Assembly: GCF_014207425.1 (NCBI RefSeq)
Contig: NZ_JACHFF010000001.1
Coordinates: 806,001 to 870,000, forward strand
DNA length: 64,000 bases
Source: Jeotgalicoccus coquinae
Lineage (GTDB): Bacteria > Bacillota > Bacilli > Staphylococcales > Salinicoccaceae
Direction: 5' to 3'
The position numbers and the translations under genes were made by a program. The number at the start of each line of letters is the position of its first letter. The stretch's first letter is position 1. A model generated the notes under the pieces. It was not told where the DNA came from, searched no databases, and worked only from the letters and a program-made list of their open reading frames with translations. This document shows positions 53,877 to 63,032 of this stretch, in pieces.

Positions 53877-54422
53877 CTATCTCTTCCGTTTTTCCAGCTT
53901 CCGGTTCAGTGCCTCCAGCCGTGCTTCAATCACATCTTCGCGGTCGCGCAGGCGGTGACGGTGGATAATGTGCTCATCTTTTTCAAAACGGTTGAGTATT
54001 TCGAGTGTAAACGCACTGTATGATTCGTAATCGTCTTTATACATTTCATAAAGTGACTCGTACACCCGGCTGTCCACCGGATATTGCATCGGCGTGAACG
54101 GCACTTCGGCGAGTGCACTGAACCGTGCGCGGATCATGTCCATAAAGTCTTCACCAAATCCGAACGCAGTCACGTCGTATTCGTGTTTTTCGTATAGTTT
54201 CAGTGCGCGTTTATACGATGTCGCTGCACCGGTAATATTGTCGCGCCTGTAATGATATTCACCGGTTACGATAAGTACAAAAAACACCTCGGGGTCTTCT
54301 TTCGTAAAGTTTTCCTTGTCTTTCCATGCTTCTTCCATGATTTCATGGCATTCGAAGTAATCTTGCTTTATAATTAATTCGTTAAAGAATTGTAAAAGTA
54401 TTTCTTTATCGATACGTATCAC
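53877..54422 (-). CDS. DUF309 domain protein (YpuF-like)
   Basis: A 181-residue helical protein with the DUF309 core FNELIIKQDYFECHEIMEEA followed by a TPR-like GAATSYKRALKLYEKHEY. It occurs next to scpA in Firmicutes; function unknown. The start is uncertain: a GTG at 54422 directly abuts AGGAG with almost no spacing and no ATG is near, so a non-standard start a few codons in is possible. It is divergent from scpA with 21 bp between start codons. Confidence 0.78.
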   Translation of the reverse strand: MIRIDKEILLQFFNELIIKQDYFECHEIMEEAWKDKENFTKEDPEVFFVLIVTGEYHYRRDNITGAATSYKRALKLYEKHEYDVTAFGFGEDFMDMIRARFSALAEVPFTPMQYPVDSRVYESLYEMYKDDYESYSAFTLEILNRFEKDEHIIHRHRLRDREDVIEARLEALNRKLEKRKR

Positions 54423-54443
54423 TCCTGAAATTGAGGTTTTGTA

Positions 54444-55154
54444 ATGACTGCTTATAAAGTTAAATTAGATGTTTTTGAAGGACCGCTCGATCTGCTCCTT
54501 CATTTGATAAAAGAACTTGAAATTGATATTTATGATATTCCGATGAAAATGCTCACTGAGCAGTATATGGAATATATCAATCAGATGAAAGATCTTGAAC
54601 TCAACGTTGCGAGCGACTATCTCGTAATGGCAAGCGAGCTTGTGAAAATTAAAAGTCACATGCTGCTGCCGGAACCGCCGATGGCCGATGAGGATTACGA
54701 AGATCCCCGCGAGCAATTGATGTCCCAACTGATAGAATATCAAAATTATAAATTATATGCTGAAGAATTGAATAAACTGAAAGAAGAATCCAGACTTCAA
54801 TTCGTCAAAGCACCGCACTTATTCGAAAATGACGAGGATGATACCGAGACACTTGAGCTGAGTCTTCACGACCTGCTTGAAGCATATAACAAAGTGAAGT
54901 CCCGCGTATCTCTGACTGAAGAGTCATATGTCGTCGTTCCGCGCGAGGTTTATACGAAAGAAGAGGCAGTGGAGTTTATCGCGTCGAAGTTTAAAGATGC
55001 AAAGTCTTTAAAAATGACTGAACTGCTCACATTCGATGAACCCCGCAGCAAAGTGGTGCAGGTGTTTATTACTATATTAGATTATATCAGTCAGAATCTC
55101 TATCAGATTACGCGCATCGATGAAGATGATTTTGAGCTCGAAAGGTTGGCTTAA
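54444..55154 (+). CDS. scpA: Segregation and condensation protein ScpA
   Basis: A 236-residue kleisin of the SMC-ScpAB complex that organises the chromosome. It begins with the family motif VKLDVFEGPLDLLLHLI and contains NVASDYLVMASELVKIKS. The C-terminal winged helix binds SMC. GAGG precedes the ATG. scpB follows after 2 nt, so both are one transcript. Confidence 0.94.
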   Translation: MTAYKVKLDVFEGPLDLLLHLIKELEIDIYDIPMKMLTEQYMEYINQMKDLELNVASDYLVMASELVKIKSHMLLPEPPMADEDYEDPREQLMSQLIEYQNYKLYAEELNKLKEESRLQFVKAPHLFENDEDDTETLELSLHDLLEAYNKVKSRVSLTEESYVVVPREVYTKEEAVEFIASKFKDAKSLKMTELLTFDEPRSKVVQVFITILDYISQNLYQITRIDEDDFELERLA

Positions 55155-55156
55155 GG

Positions 55157-55690
55157 ATGGAAAAAATAAACATTATCGAAGGTTTATTATATATTGCCGG
55201 CGACCTCGGTTTAAGTGAAGAGGCACTCATGATGCACGTGCCGATTACTAAAATGCAGCTGGAAATAGAAGTCGAAAAATACGACAAAGAACATTTAACA
55301 ATCTCGCGTCACGGAGATATGTATTTCCTGAAGACGACAGAGAACATGGAGAAATACATCAAGAGGGTGCTGGCTGACCGGCCGGCGAAAAAATTATCAC
55401 AGGCGGCGCTCGAAGTGCTGGCGATAATTGCCTACAATCAGCCGATCTCAAGAAACGGCATAGAAAGCGTGCGCGGCATCGTGTCAGACGGTCCAATTTC
55501 AACACTGATCAATAAAGGGTTGGTGAAAAAGAAAAACATAACTGACGAACGGGCGGCGCATTTTGAAACGACGCAGAGCTTTTTGGAATTATTCGGTCTG
55601 AAATCTTTAGATGACTTACCGGCAGATGATATGATAGCGGAACAGGAAGAAATCGACTTGTTCTTCAATAGCTTAAAGGAGCAAAATTAA
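55157..55690 (+). CDS. scpB: Segregation and condensation protein ScpB
   Basis: A 177-residue protein with two winged-helix domains. The second shows LSQAALEVLAIIAYNQPISR and EIDLFF-type ends, typical of ScpB. It dimerises and binds the centre of ScpA. The stop codon overlaps the first base of the rluB start. Confidence 0.94.
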   Translation: MEKINIIEGLLYIAGDLGLSEEALMMHVPITKMQLEIEVEKYDKEHLTISRHGDMYFLKTTENMEKYIKRVLADRPAKKLSQAALEVLAIIAYNQPISRNGIESVRGIVSDGPISTLINKGLVKKKNITDERAAHFETTQSFLELFGLKSLDDLPADDMIAEQEEIDLFFNSLKEQN

Positions 55691-56412
55691 TGAATACTAC
55701 ACGATTAAATAAAAAAATTGCCGACGCAGGAATTACTTCACGACGTAAAGCAGACAAACTGATTGAAGAGGGCCGTGTCTACGTTAACGACAAGCTCGTT
55801 ACCGAACTTGGTCTGCAGGTATCAGACAAAGACCGCGTGACGGTTGACGGCATTCAGTTAACTAAAGAAGAGCCCGTACACATTTTATACTACAAACCTT
55901 CAGGTGAAATCTCAGCAGCAGAAGATGATAAAAAACGCGACACAGTAATCGACATATTCCACGACATCGATGCCCGTCTTTACCCGGTGGGACGCCTTGA
56001 CTACGATACGTCTGGTCTTCTTCTTGTAACGAATGACGGTGAATTCACGCAGCTGATGACACACCCGAAATTCGAAATGAAGAAAACATACCGCGTTAAA
56101 ACGGACGGTATCCTGCTTCGTCACCAGCAGGATGAAATGCGCCGCGGCATCAGACTTGATGACGGGAAAACTGCACCATGTGAGCTGAAAGTGATCCGCG
56201 ACAAAGGCGGCAAGGACATGATTCTTGAAATAACAATTCACGAAGGACGCAACCGCCAGGTCAGAAGAATGTTTGAACACTTCGGTTTAAACGTGACGAA
56301 ACTTACACGTATCCGCTTTGATTTCCTGACACTCGACGGATTAAAAGAAGGCGAGTACCGTTTCCTTAAACCGCACGAAGTGAAGAAACTTATTGCCAAC
56401 AGTAAGAAGTAA
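55690..56412 (+). CDS. rluB: 23S rRNA pseudouridine synthase RluB
   Basis: A 240-residue enzyme with an N-terminal S4 domain (RLNKKIADAGITSRRKADKL) and the RsuA-type catalytic domain. The catalytic Asp lies in YPVGRLDYDTSGLLLVTNDG. RluB modifies U2605-equivalent in 23S rRNA; the exact site is family knowledge. It is the third gene of scpA-scpB-rluB. No terminator of its own is evident before the res promoter. Confidence 0.93.
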   Translation: MNTTRLNKKIADAGITSRRKADKLIEEGRVYVNDKLVTELGLQVSDKDRVTVDGIQLTKEEPVHILYYKPSGEISAAEDDKKRDTVIDIFHDIDARLYPVGRLDYDTSGLLLVTNDGEFTQLMTHPKFEMKKTYRVKTDGILLRHQQDEMRRGIRLDDGKTAPCELKVIRDKGGKDMILEITIHEGRNRQVRRMFEHFGLNVTKLTRIRFDFLTLDGLKEGEYRFLKPHEVKKLIANSKK

Positions 56413-56436
56413 GTAATTAAATGTCATAATACTGTC

Positions 56437-56496
56437 AAACCGCAACAAAATGTGTAGTGTTATAATTATTGCTACGTACGCATTTTATTGCGGTTT
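56437..56496 (+). promoter_or_regulatory. Inverted repeat bracketing the -10 element of the res operon
   Basis: The 16-nt arms AAACCGCAACAAAATG (56437-56452) and CATTTTATTGCGGTTT (56481-56496) are complementary except at one base. They enclose 28 nt holding GTTATAATTATT, a good -10 element (TATAAT 56461-56466). The geometry suggests a dimeric repressor or a paired operator on the resABCDE promoter. I do not recognise the binding protein. Confidence 0.55.
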
Positions 56497-56522
56497 ATAT
56501 CAATTTGGAAAGGGGCCTGACG

Positions 56523-57053
56523 TTGAAAAAAGGAACTAGAAAAATTATTCGTACAGGTACTATTATTACAATTGCCGCTCTGCTCGGCTTAACGTTATAT
56601 TTAAATTTGAGGGACGGCTCTCAAACGGTTAATGTCGGGGACGAAGCAGTTGATTTTAAACTGGAAACACTGGACGGCGAACAAATTCAGCTGTCTGAAA
56701 TAACAAAAGACAAAGGTGTCATTATTAACTTCTGGGGAACATGGTGCAAACCTTGCCGCGAAGAAATGCCGGAAATGAACCAGGTTTATAACGAAGGTCA
56801 TGAAGACTATGAGATTATCGCAGTAAACGTCTCTGAGAACAATCAGCAGATCGAACAGTTTATTTCAGGTCTGTCAGAAGATCTCGATTACCCGATTGCA
56901 CTGGATACGAACCGAAGTGTAACTAAAGCTTACAATATCGGTCCGCTGCCGACGACAATCGCCATTAACAAAGACGGCGAAGTTGTTAAAAAACAGGAAT
57001 ATCAACTGACTAAAGAGGATATCTACGCATTTATAGATGAATCTCTGGAATAG
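56523..57053 (+). CDS. resA: Thiol-disulfide oxidoreductase ResA
   Basis: A 176-residue membrane-anchored thioredoxin-like protein facing outward. The signal anchor lies at about 8-28. The active site is WGTWCKPCREEMPEMN (CKPC). It reduces the haem-binding cysteines of apocytochrome c for the ResBC system. TTG 56523 after GGAAAGGGG is the likely start, giving the usual length. First gene of resABCDE. Confidence 0.93.
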   Translation: MKKGTRKIIRTGTIITIAALLGLTLYLNLRDGSQTVNVGDEAVDFKLETLDGEQIQLSEITKDKGVIINFWGTWCKPCREEMPEMNQVYNEGHEDYEIIAVNVSENNQQIEQFISGLSEDLDYPIALDTNRSVTKAYNIGPLPTTIAINKDGEVVKKQEYQLTKEDIYAFIDESLE

Positions 57054-57064
57054 GATGACCTAAT

Positions 57065-58702
57065 ATGGAACTTAAAGAAATAAAATGCAGTCATTGCGGT
57101 CACGATAACCCGCCCGGCACCCAGCTGTGCCAGTCGTGCGGTAAAATGATCAATGAAGACTACGACAAGAAAAAAATTAAAGACCTCATGCGCTACGATG
57201 GAAGTGCCGTGCGTTCGAAAGTCCGCTCACAGAGTATCTTTGATAAGATCTGGAACTTCTTCACTTCCATTAAAGTCGGGGTAAGTATTATCGCACTGAT
57301 TGCGATATCCGCAGCCGTCGGGACAATTCTCCCGCAGGAATATTTCATTCCTATCGGTGCAGACCCGCTGCAGCACTACACAGAACAATACGGTACATTC
57401 GGAAGACTGTATTATGAACTGGGCTTTACACAGCTTTATTCTTCATGGTGGTTCGTACTGTTAATGGGAATGCTCGCACTGTCACTTGTTGCTGCAAGTA
57501 TTGACCGCGGGGTGCCGCTGTATAAATCGTTAAAGAACCAGCGCGTTAAAAAACACGCTTCATTCTTTAAACGCCAGCGCCTGTTTACAGAATATGATTC
57601 AGCAGACATCGCACCTGAACTTGCGAAGTCATTTGAAGCGAAGAAGTACAAACTGAGAACAGACGGCAATCACTATCTGTTTGAAAAGGGACGCCTGTCG
57701 AGATGGGGCCCTTATATTAACCACACAGGGTTAATCATTCTTCTTATCGGCAGCATGCTGAGATTCTTCCCGGGTGTGTATATCGATGAAATTATATACG
57801 CACAGGAAGGCGAGACAGTAAGCATTCCGACAACTGAAGGCAAATACTACATGCGGAACGACGGTTTCACACTGGATACATACGATGAAGAATCCGGTAC
57901 AGTATTTGACCAGTCGCTGCAAAACAACCAGGCAATGACAATCAGTAACTTCCAGACGGACATTACGATGTTTGAAAACAAAACAGCGGATATCGTCGGT
58001 TCTTCACCGGAACTTGAAGAAATCGAAGACTACAGCATCCGCGTAAACCATCCGTACCGCTTTGACGATTACGAACTGTATCAGTCAAGTTACGATAACT
58101 CGCAGATGAAATCGATGACGTTCAGACTTGAAGATTCAGAAGGCAACGTCCTTGGTGAAAACTTCGAAGTCAGTCTCGATGATCCGGCAGACAGTTACGA
58201 AATTACGGAAGATATCACGATTAACATGAAGGCCTATTCACCGGACTTCCTGGAAATCGATGAGAATGGTACGCTGATTTCTGCAACACCGGTACCGACT
58301 AATCCGGCATTCGTCTTTGAAGTTGCGGCGGGAGATAAGAACGAACTCAGTCTCCTGCAGATCATGAACTCAACGGATATTACTCCGGAGAACGAATACA
58401 GCATTAAATTCGTCGAAGCAGAAGAGCACATGGCGAGTGTACTGACATTGAAAAAAGACCTGGCAATGCCGATTATTGCGACAGGATTTGTTATTTTCCT
58501 AATCGGGCTGTTTATCGGTTCGTACATTAATCACCGCAGAATATGGATTAATGCAGAAGACGGAACGATGAATCTGGCCGCTCACACAAATAAAAACTAC
58601 TTCGGCATGAAGAAGGAAATGGACGCGGTACTTAAGTCCCACAACCTTCACGAAGTATTCGACAAACAGGCAAAAGAGGAAAATGACAAGCTGAAAGGAT
58701 AG
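57065..58702 (+). CDS. resB: Cytochrome c biogenesis protein ResB (Ccs1)
   Basis: A 545-residue membrane protein of system II cytochrome c maturation. It starts with a cytoplasmic zinc ribbon (CSHCGHDNPPGTQLCQSCG, about 5-25). Three N-terminal membrane helices, a large extracytoplasmic domain (about 235-465) and a final helix (about 470-490) follow. With ResC it moves haem across the membrane and attaches it to CxxCH sites. Confidence 0.92.
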   Translation: MELKEIKCSHCGHDNPPGTQLCQSCGKMINEDYDKKKIKDLMRYDGSAVRSKVRSQSIFDKIWNFFTSIKVGVSIIALIAISAAVGTILPQEYFIPIGADPLQHYTEQYGTFGRLYYELGFTQLYSSWWFVLLMGMLALSLVAASIDRGVPLYKSLKNQRVKKHASFFKRQRLFTEYDSADIAPELAKSFEAKKYKLRTDGNHYLFEKGRLSRWGPYINHTGLIILLIGSMLRFFPGVYIDEIIYAQEGETVSIPTTEGKYYMRNDGFTLDTYDEESGTVFDQSLQNNQAMTISNFQTDITMFENKTADIVGSSPELEEIEDYSIRVNHPYRFDDYELYQSSYDNSQMKSMTFRLEDSEGNVLGENFEVSLDDPADSYEITEDITINMKAYSPDFLEIDENGTLISATPVPTNPAFVFEVAAGDKNELSLLQIMNSTDITPENEYSIKFVEAEEHMASVLTLKKDLAMPIIATGFVIFLIGLFIGSYINHRRIWINAEDGTMNLAAHTNKNYFGMKKEMDAVLKSHNLHEVFDKQAKEENDKLKG

Positions 58703-58712
58703 TGTTTAATTT

Positions 58713-59918
58713 ATGGATGCAACATTTTTATCACTGAGTAATACACTTATATTTATTGCTTTCCTTATGCTTCTGGTATCACTGATACCGCTGAGCATAA
58801 GTATTAAATCAAAATCTAAATCACACAAATTCGAAAAAATCGCGATCTGGATGATTATTATCGCATTCGTGCTGGAACTCGCATACTTCATTCTGCGCTG
58901 GATGGCGACAGGACATGCTCCGGTTTCAAACATGTATGAATTTATCGCGATGTTCTCAATCATGCTGATCGGGGGATACTTAATTACGTATCACTATTTC
59001 AGAACGAAAGTATTCGGTCTGTTTGCGATTCCGGTGTCACTGCTTCTTTTAGCATACGGAAGTCTGTTCTCAACAGACGTCCAGCCGTTAATCCCTGCAC
59101 TGCAGAGCAGCTGGCTGGCTATTCACGTTATTACTGTGACATTGTCTTATGGTATACTGTCAATGAGTGCAGTAGCAGGACTTATCTACTTATTAAAGGC
59201 TATTCCTGCAGATGAAAATTCATGGCGCGCACGCTGGCTGGAAGCTATCATGTTTGGTATTCTGACAGTTGTGATGTACATGGTAACAACAGTAGTTATG
59301 CAGAACATCGTCGGCTACAATGATGAGTTCTACTATACTGATCAGCAGGGACAGCAGGTCATTGCTGAATACCATCTCCCAAGTCTTGTAAACTACAATG
59401 ATGCAATACCGGTCACGCATCTCGGCGACAATGAATACGAACCGGCTGACCACTTCCACCTTGGAATTGATTTGCCGCCGGTTATTAAAGCGCACACTTT
59501 AAATACAGTGCTCTGGTCAATTATTATCGGTCTGGTTACTTACGGCATCGTCCGTCTGATTATTAGAAAACGTCTGTTTGCACTGACTAAACCGTTAACT
59601 AAAAAAGCCGATCTTGCACTGATGGATGAAATTGGCTACCGTTCTGTTATTATCGGTTTCCCGCTGTTTGCACTCGGAGGTATTTTCTTCGCTGCAATAT
59701 GGGCTCAGATTGCATGGAGCAGATTCTGGGGCTGGGATCCGAAAGAGACGTGGGCATTCATTACATTTATGTTCTACACGATTTTCCTTCACCTCCGCTT
59801 AAACCGCGGTTATGAAGGCGAGAAGTCTGCATGGTTAGCCGTAGGCGGGTTCATTCTGATTCTGTTTAACCTGATTGCGATTAACTTAATTGTAGCCGGC
59901 CTGCATTCGTACGCATAA
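58713..59918 (+). CDS. resC: Cytochrome c biogenesis protein ResC (CcsA)
   Basis: A 401-residue polytopic protein with about eight membrane helices. The haem-handling WWD-type motif appears as WSRFWGWDPKETWAF, and the flanking conserved histidines include AIHVITVTLSYG and IKAHTLNTVLW. It works with ResB. The start ATG follows GAAAGGATAG at the end of resB. Confidence 0.93.
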   Translation: MDATFLSLSNTLIFIAFLMLLVSLIPLSISIKSKSKSHKFEKIAIWMIIIAFVLELAYFILRWMATGHAPVSNMYEFIAMFSIMLIGGYLITYHYFRTKVFGLFAIPVSLLLLAYGSLFSTDVQPLIPALQSSWLAIHVITVTLSYGILSMSAVAGLIYLLKAIPADENSWRARWLEAIMFGILTVVMYMVTTVVMQNIVGYNDEFYYTDQQGQQVIAEYHLPSLVNYNDAIPVTHLGDNEYEPADHFHLGIDLPPVIKAHTLNTVLWSIIIGLVTYGIVRLIIRKRLFALTKPLTKKADLALMDEIGYRSVIIGFPLFALGGIFFAAIWAQIAWSRFWGWDPKETWAFITFMFYTIFLHLRLNRGYEGEKSAWLAVGGFILILFNLIAINLIVAGLHSYA

Positions 59919-59936
59919 TATGAAAAGAGGGTTATT

Positions 59937-60647
59937 ATGGCAGAAAAAATACTTTTAGTAGATGATGAAGAACGTATTCGTAAATTGCTTAATTTGTACC
60001 TGACGAGAGAAGGGTACGAAATTACTGAAGCCGGAGACGGAAAAGAAGCACTGGAGCTTGCTTTACAGGAAGATTTCCATTGTATTCTGCTCGATCTGAT
60101 GATGCCTGAAATGGATGGGATTGAAGTTGCGAAAGAATTGCGCAAGGAAAAATCAACACCCGTCATTATGCTGACAGCCAAAGGTGAAGAAGCAGACCGC
60201 GTTGAAGGTCTTGAAGTCGGCGCAGACGATTATATCGTTAAGCCTTTTTCACCGCGCGAAGTCGTGCTCAGAGTAAAAGCAATCCTCCGCCGTTCTTCTG
60301 AAACGGCATTTATCGAAAAAGATTCATCAGCGAAAGATATGATTGTGTATGAACATCTCGTCATCGACAACGACGCACACCGCGTCCTCGCTGATGATAA
60401 AAAAGTTAATTTAACACCGAAAGAATACGAACTCTTATTATTCCTGGCAAAGAGTCCCGATAAAGTATTTAACCGCGAAGAACTGCTGAAGGAAGTCTGG
60501 AACTATGACTTCTACGGCGATTTAAGAACAGTCGATACGCACGTGAAGCGTCTCCGTGAGAAACTGAATAAAGTTTCACCTGAGGCGAGCCAGATGATTC
60601 ACACTGTCTGGGGTATCGGCTATAAATTCGAGGTTAATGACAAATGA
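59937..60647 (+). CDS. resD: Response regulator ResD (SrrA-like)
   Basis: A 236-residue OmpR-family regulator. The receiver has the acidic pocket VDDEE, the phosphorylated Asp in ILLDLMMPEMDG (about residue 54), Thr in VIMLTAKGEE and Lys in DDYIVKPFSP. The C-terminal winged helix ends in VDTHVKRLREKLN. In Bacillus and Staphylococcus (SrrA) it controls the switch to low-oxygen respiration. It overlaps resE by 4 nt. Confidence 0.94.
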   Translation: MAEKILLVDDEERIRKLLNLYLTREGYEITEAGDGKEALELALQEDFHCILLDLMMPEMDGIEVAKELRKEKSTPVIMLTAKGEEADRVEGLEVGADDYIVKPFSPREVVLRVKAILRRSSETAFIEKDSSAKDMIVYEHLVIDNDAHRVLADDKKVNLTPKEYELLLFLAKSPDKVFNREELLKEVWNYDFYGDLRTVDTHVKRLREKLNKVSPEASQMIHTVWGIGYKFEVNDK

Positions 60648-62332
60648 GTTTTTTCTCCAGCGTTGTAACTAAACTGTGGTTTACTATCTTAATGATAGTG
60701 ACTACAGTTTTAATTATATTATCGATCATTTTGAGCTTTTACTTCAGAAACTATGCGCTCAGCACTACAGAAGATAATCTCACAGAAGAGCTGACGCGGA
60801 TTGAAAATGTGGTTCTCAGTAATCATACGCTCGATTTAAATGATTCATACCTTGCAGCCGAAGAAAACCTGATTATATACTCGGACGGGCAGTTTATCGC
60901 GGGAGACAGCCAGGTTGCCGAGGAGATATACAGTGAGATTACAACATCCAATCTTCAGAGCAGCACGTTTATCGTGCACGATATTAACGATCGTGAGTTC
61001 ATGGTCAAAGTATCCGACTTAAGCGAGTACTTCGAATCGGACACAGCGATTATTAAATACAGTGATCTCGATGCGCTGAATCAGTCATTTCTGACAGTCT
61101 TAATTATTTTAATTATTACAGCGGCCGTCCTGTTCCTGATTACAACATTCTTTGCATTCTTCCTGATATCGAGAATTACAAAACCGCTGATTGCGCTGAA
61201 GAACTCATCGTTCTCAACAGCAGGCGGTAAATACAATCAGCTGAAAGTAACATCACGCGATGAAATTGGCGAACTGACACTCGCGTTTAACAAGATGAAC
61301 AACAACATTAAAAGCACGATTACAGAACTGACACACGAGAAAAACCTCCGTGAAACAGTGTTCTCATCTCTGTCGAATGGTATTATGTACTTTAATACGG
61401 ACGCAGAGCCTGTCTACTCGAACGATCGGGGCCGGAGCTACTACGAGCTCTTCCAGCAGTACGGTGAGGAATTTGAGTACTTTAAACGCCTTATAAAGGA
61501 TGTCTCGGAATCAGATGATAATCACCTTGAACGTCTGGATATCGAAGACCTGCATCTGCAGCTTGCGATGTCGCCGGTTAAATCACTGGAAGAACAGAAC
61601 GGTGTCACCGTGCTGATCCGTGATATTACCGACGAATACAATACGGAGAAAATGCGTACCGACTTTATATCAAGTGTGTCGCATGAACTTAAAACACCGA
61701 TGGTGATGCTGAGCGGGTACTCTGAAGCACTGCTCGACGATATCGTTACAGAGCCTGAAGAAGTGAAGGAAATGGTATCGATTATTAAAGACGAATCCGA
61801 CCGCATGAACAAGCTCGTGTCCGAACTCTTAATCATTGCACGCATGGACTCGGACGATGTGCTTTACGACATTAAACCGCAGAACTTTAATGCGCTGCTC
61901 GGCGAACTTTATCAGCGTTTCGATTACAAACTGAAAGACAACGGCATCGAACTGAATGTGACCGGCGGCAAAGAAGCAGTCGAGTTTCCTTTCGATTACG
62001 ATAAACTGAATCAGGTCTTTACGAATTTAATCGATAATGCAATACGCTATACAAAAGCGGGCGATGTGATTACAATAAATATTGCAGAAGATGAAAAAGG
62101 CTGTGTGGAAATTAAAGTCAGCGATACCGGAACCGGCATAAAACGCGAAAATATTAAGCATATATTCGAGCGCTTTTATAAAGTGGACGAGGCGCGGACG
62201 AGAGGAAAACACGGTACCGGACTTGGTCTGTATATCGTCAGCAACATTATCACGAAGCACGGCGGGACGATTACAGCAGACAGCATCTTCGGAGAAGGTA
62301 CGACATTTACAATAAAACTACCTAAAGAATAG
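60644..62332 (+). CDS. resE: Sensor histidine kinase ResE (SrrB-like)
   Basis: A 562-residue membrane kinase. Two membrane helices (about 10-35 and 148-175) frame an extracytoplasmic sensor domain of about 110 residues. HAMP (about 175-230), a PAS-like segment, and the dimerisation box with phosphorylated His in SSVSHELKTPM follow. ATPase motifs are NLIDNAIRYT, DTGTGIKRE and GKHGTGLGLYIV. It phosphorylates ResD in response to respiratory state. ribU follows after 6 nt. Confidence 0.94.
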   Translation: MSFFSSVVTKLWFTILMIVTTVLIILSIILSFYFRNYALSTTEDNLTEELTRIENVVLSNHTLDLNDSYLAAEENLIIYSDGQFIAGDSQVAEEIYSEITTSNLQSSTFIVHDINDREFMVKVSDLSEYFESDTAIIKYSDLDALNQSFLTVLIILIITAAVLFLITTFFAFFLISRITKPLIALKNSSFSTAGGKYNQLKVTSRDEIGELTLAFNKMNNNIKSTITELTHEKNLRETVFSSLSNGIMYFNTDAEPVYSNDRGRSYYELFQQYGEEFEYFKRLIKDVSESDDNHLERLDIEDLHLQLAMSPVKSLEEQNGVTVLIRDITDEYNTEKMRTDFISSVSHELKTPMVMLSGYSEALLDDIVTEPEEVKEMVSIIKDESDRMNKLVSELLIIARMDSDDVLYDIKPQNFNALLGELYQRFDYKLKDNGIELNVTGGKEAVEFPFDYDKLNQVFTNLIDNAIRYTKAGDVITINIAEDEKGCVEIKVSDTGTGIKRENIKHIFERFYKVDEARTRGKHGTGLGLYIVSNIITKHGGTITADSIFGEGTTFTIKLPKE

Positions 62333-62338
62333 AAAGGA

Positions 62339-62899
62339 ATGAGCCACTTGGACAGACAGCGCCTGAGAAAGATTATTTACATCAGTATATTAAGTGCACT
62401 GGCATTCATTCTGATGCTGATACAATTTCCGCTGCCGTTCCTGCCGCCATTCTTAATGCTTGATTTATCAGATATCCCGCCCTTTATCGGATTCATAATG
62501 TTCGGAGGCATCGGCGGATCATTAATCATCATTATGAAAATCGTGCTGTACAGCATACTGATGGCCAGCGAACCAATCGGACCGATAGCAAACCTGCTTG
62601 CAGCATTTTCATTCCTGCTGCCTGTATACTTTTTCTATTACAAACGTAAAACAGCGAAAAGTCTTATTATGGGATTCGTTGCAGGAACGATTGTGCTGAC
62701 ACTCGCACTTGCAGTGCTGAACTACTTTGTGCTGCTGCCGGCATACGGCATGATTGTCGACCAGACAGACGTTATCAATAACCTGCGTACGGTAATCACA
62801 GCGGGAATTATCCCGTTCAATATCGTTAAAGGGATTATTCTGAGTCTGGTATGTTATGTAATTTATAAAAAAGCAATCCCTGTTCTGATGAACAGATAA
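62339..62899 (+). CDS. ribU: Riboflavin ECF transporter S component RibU (FmnP)
   Basis: A 186-residue membrane protein with five to six helices. It begins with the basic RQRLRKIIYISILSALAFIL, typical of ECF S components, and has LPFLPPFLMLDLSDIPPFIG, the riboflavin-pocket region of RibU. It binds riboflavin and uses a shared EcfAAT module encoded elsewhere. It starts only 6 nt after resE, so no FMN riboswitch stands directly before it, and co-transcription with the res genes is likely. Confidence 0.88.
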   Translation: MSHLDRQRLRKIIYISILSALAFILMLIQFPLPFLPPFLMLDLSDIPPFIGFIMFGGIGGSLIIIMKIVLYSILMASEPIGPIANLLAAFSFLLPVYFFYYKRKTAKSLIMGFVAGTIVLTLALAVLNYFVLLPAYGMIVDQTDVINNLRTVITAGIIPFNIVKGIILSLVCYVIYKKAIPVLMNR

Positions 62900-62911
62900 T
62901 AATTGGAGAGT

Positions 62912-62948
62912 CATCCGGTACTGAAGAAAGTGCCGGGTGTCTTTTTGT
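62912..62948 (+). terminator. Terminator of the res-ribU operon
   Basis: A stem of about 11 bp with wobble pairs (CATCCGGTACT with AGTGCCGGGTG) around a 6-nt loop, followed by CTTTTTG. Confidence 0.75.
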
Positions 62949-63032
62949 TTTGGGGTGGGGTTGTATGTGTGCGTGTGCGGCTTTTTTAGGGATAGAGGAC
63001 TACTGTGGGATGAAGTTAGCCATTTGGACGTT

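Noticed and set aside
62333-62338. FMN riboswitch before ribU
   Set aside because: Only 6 nt separate resE and ribU, and none of the conserved riboswitch segments is seen.
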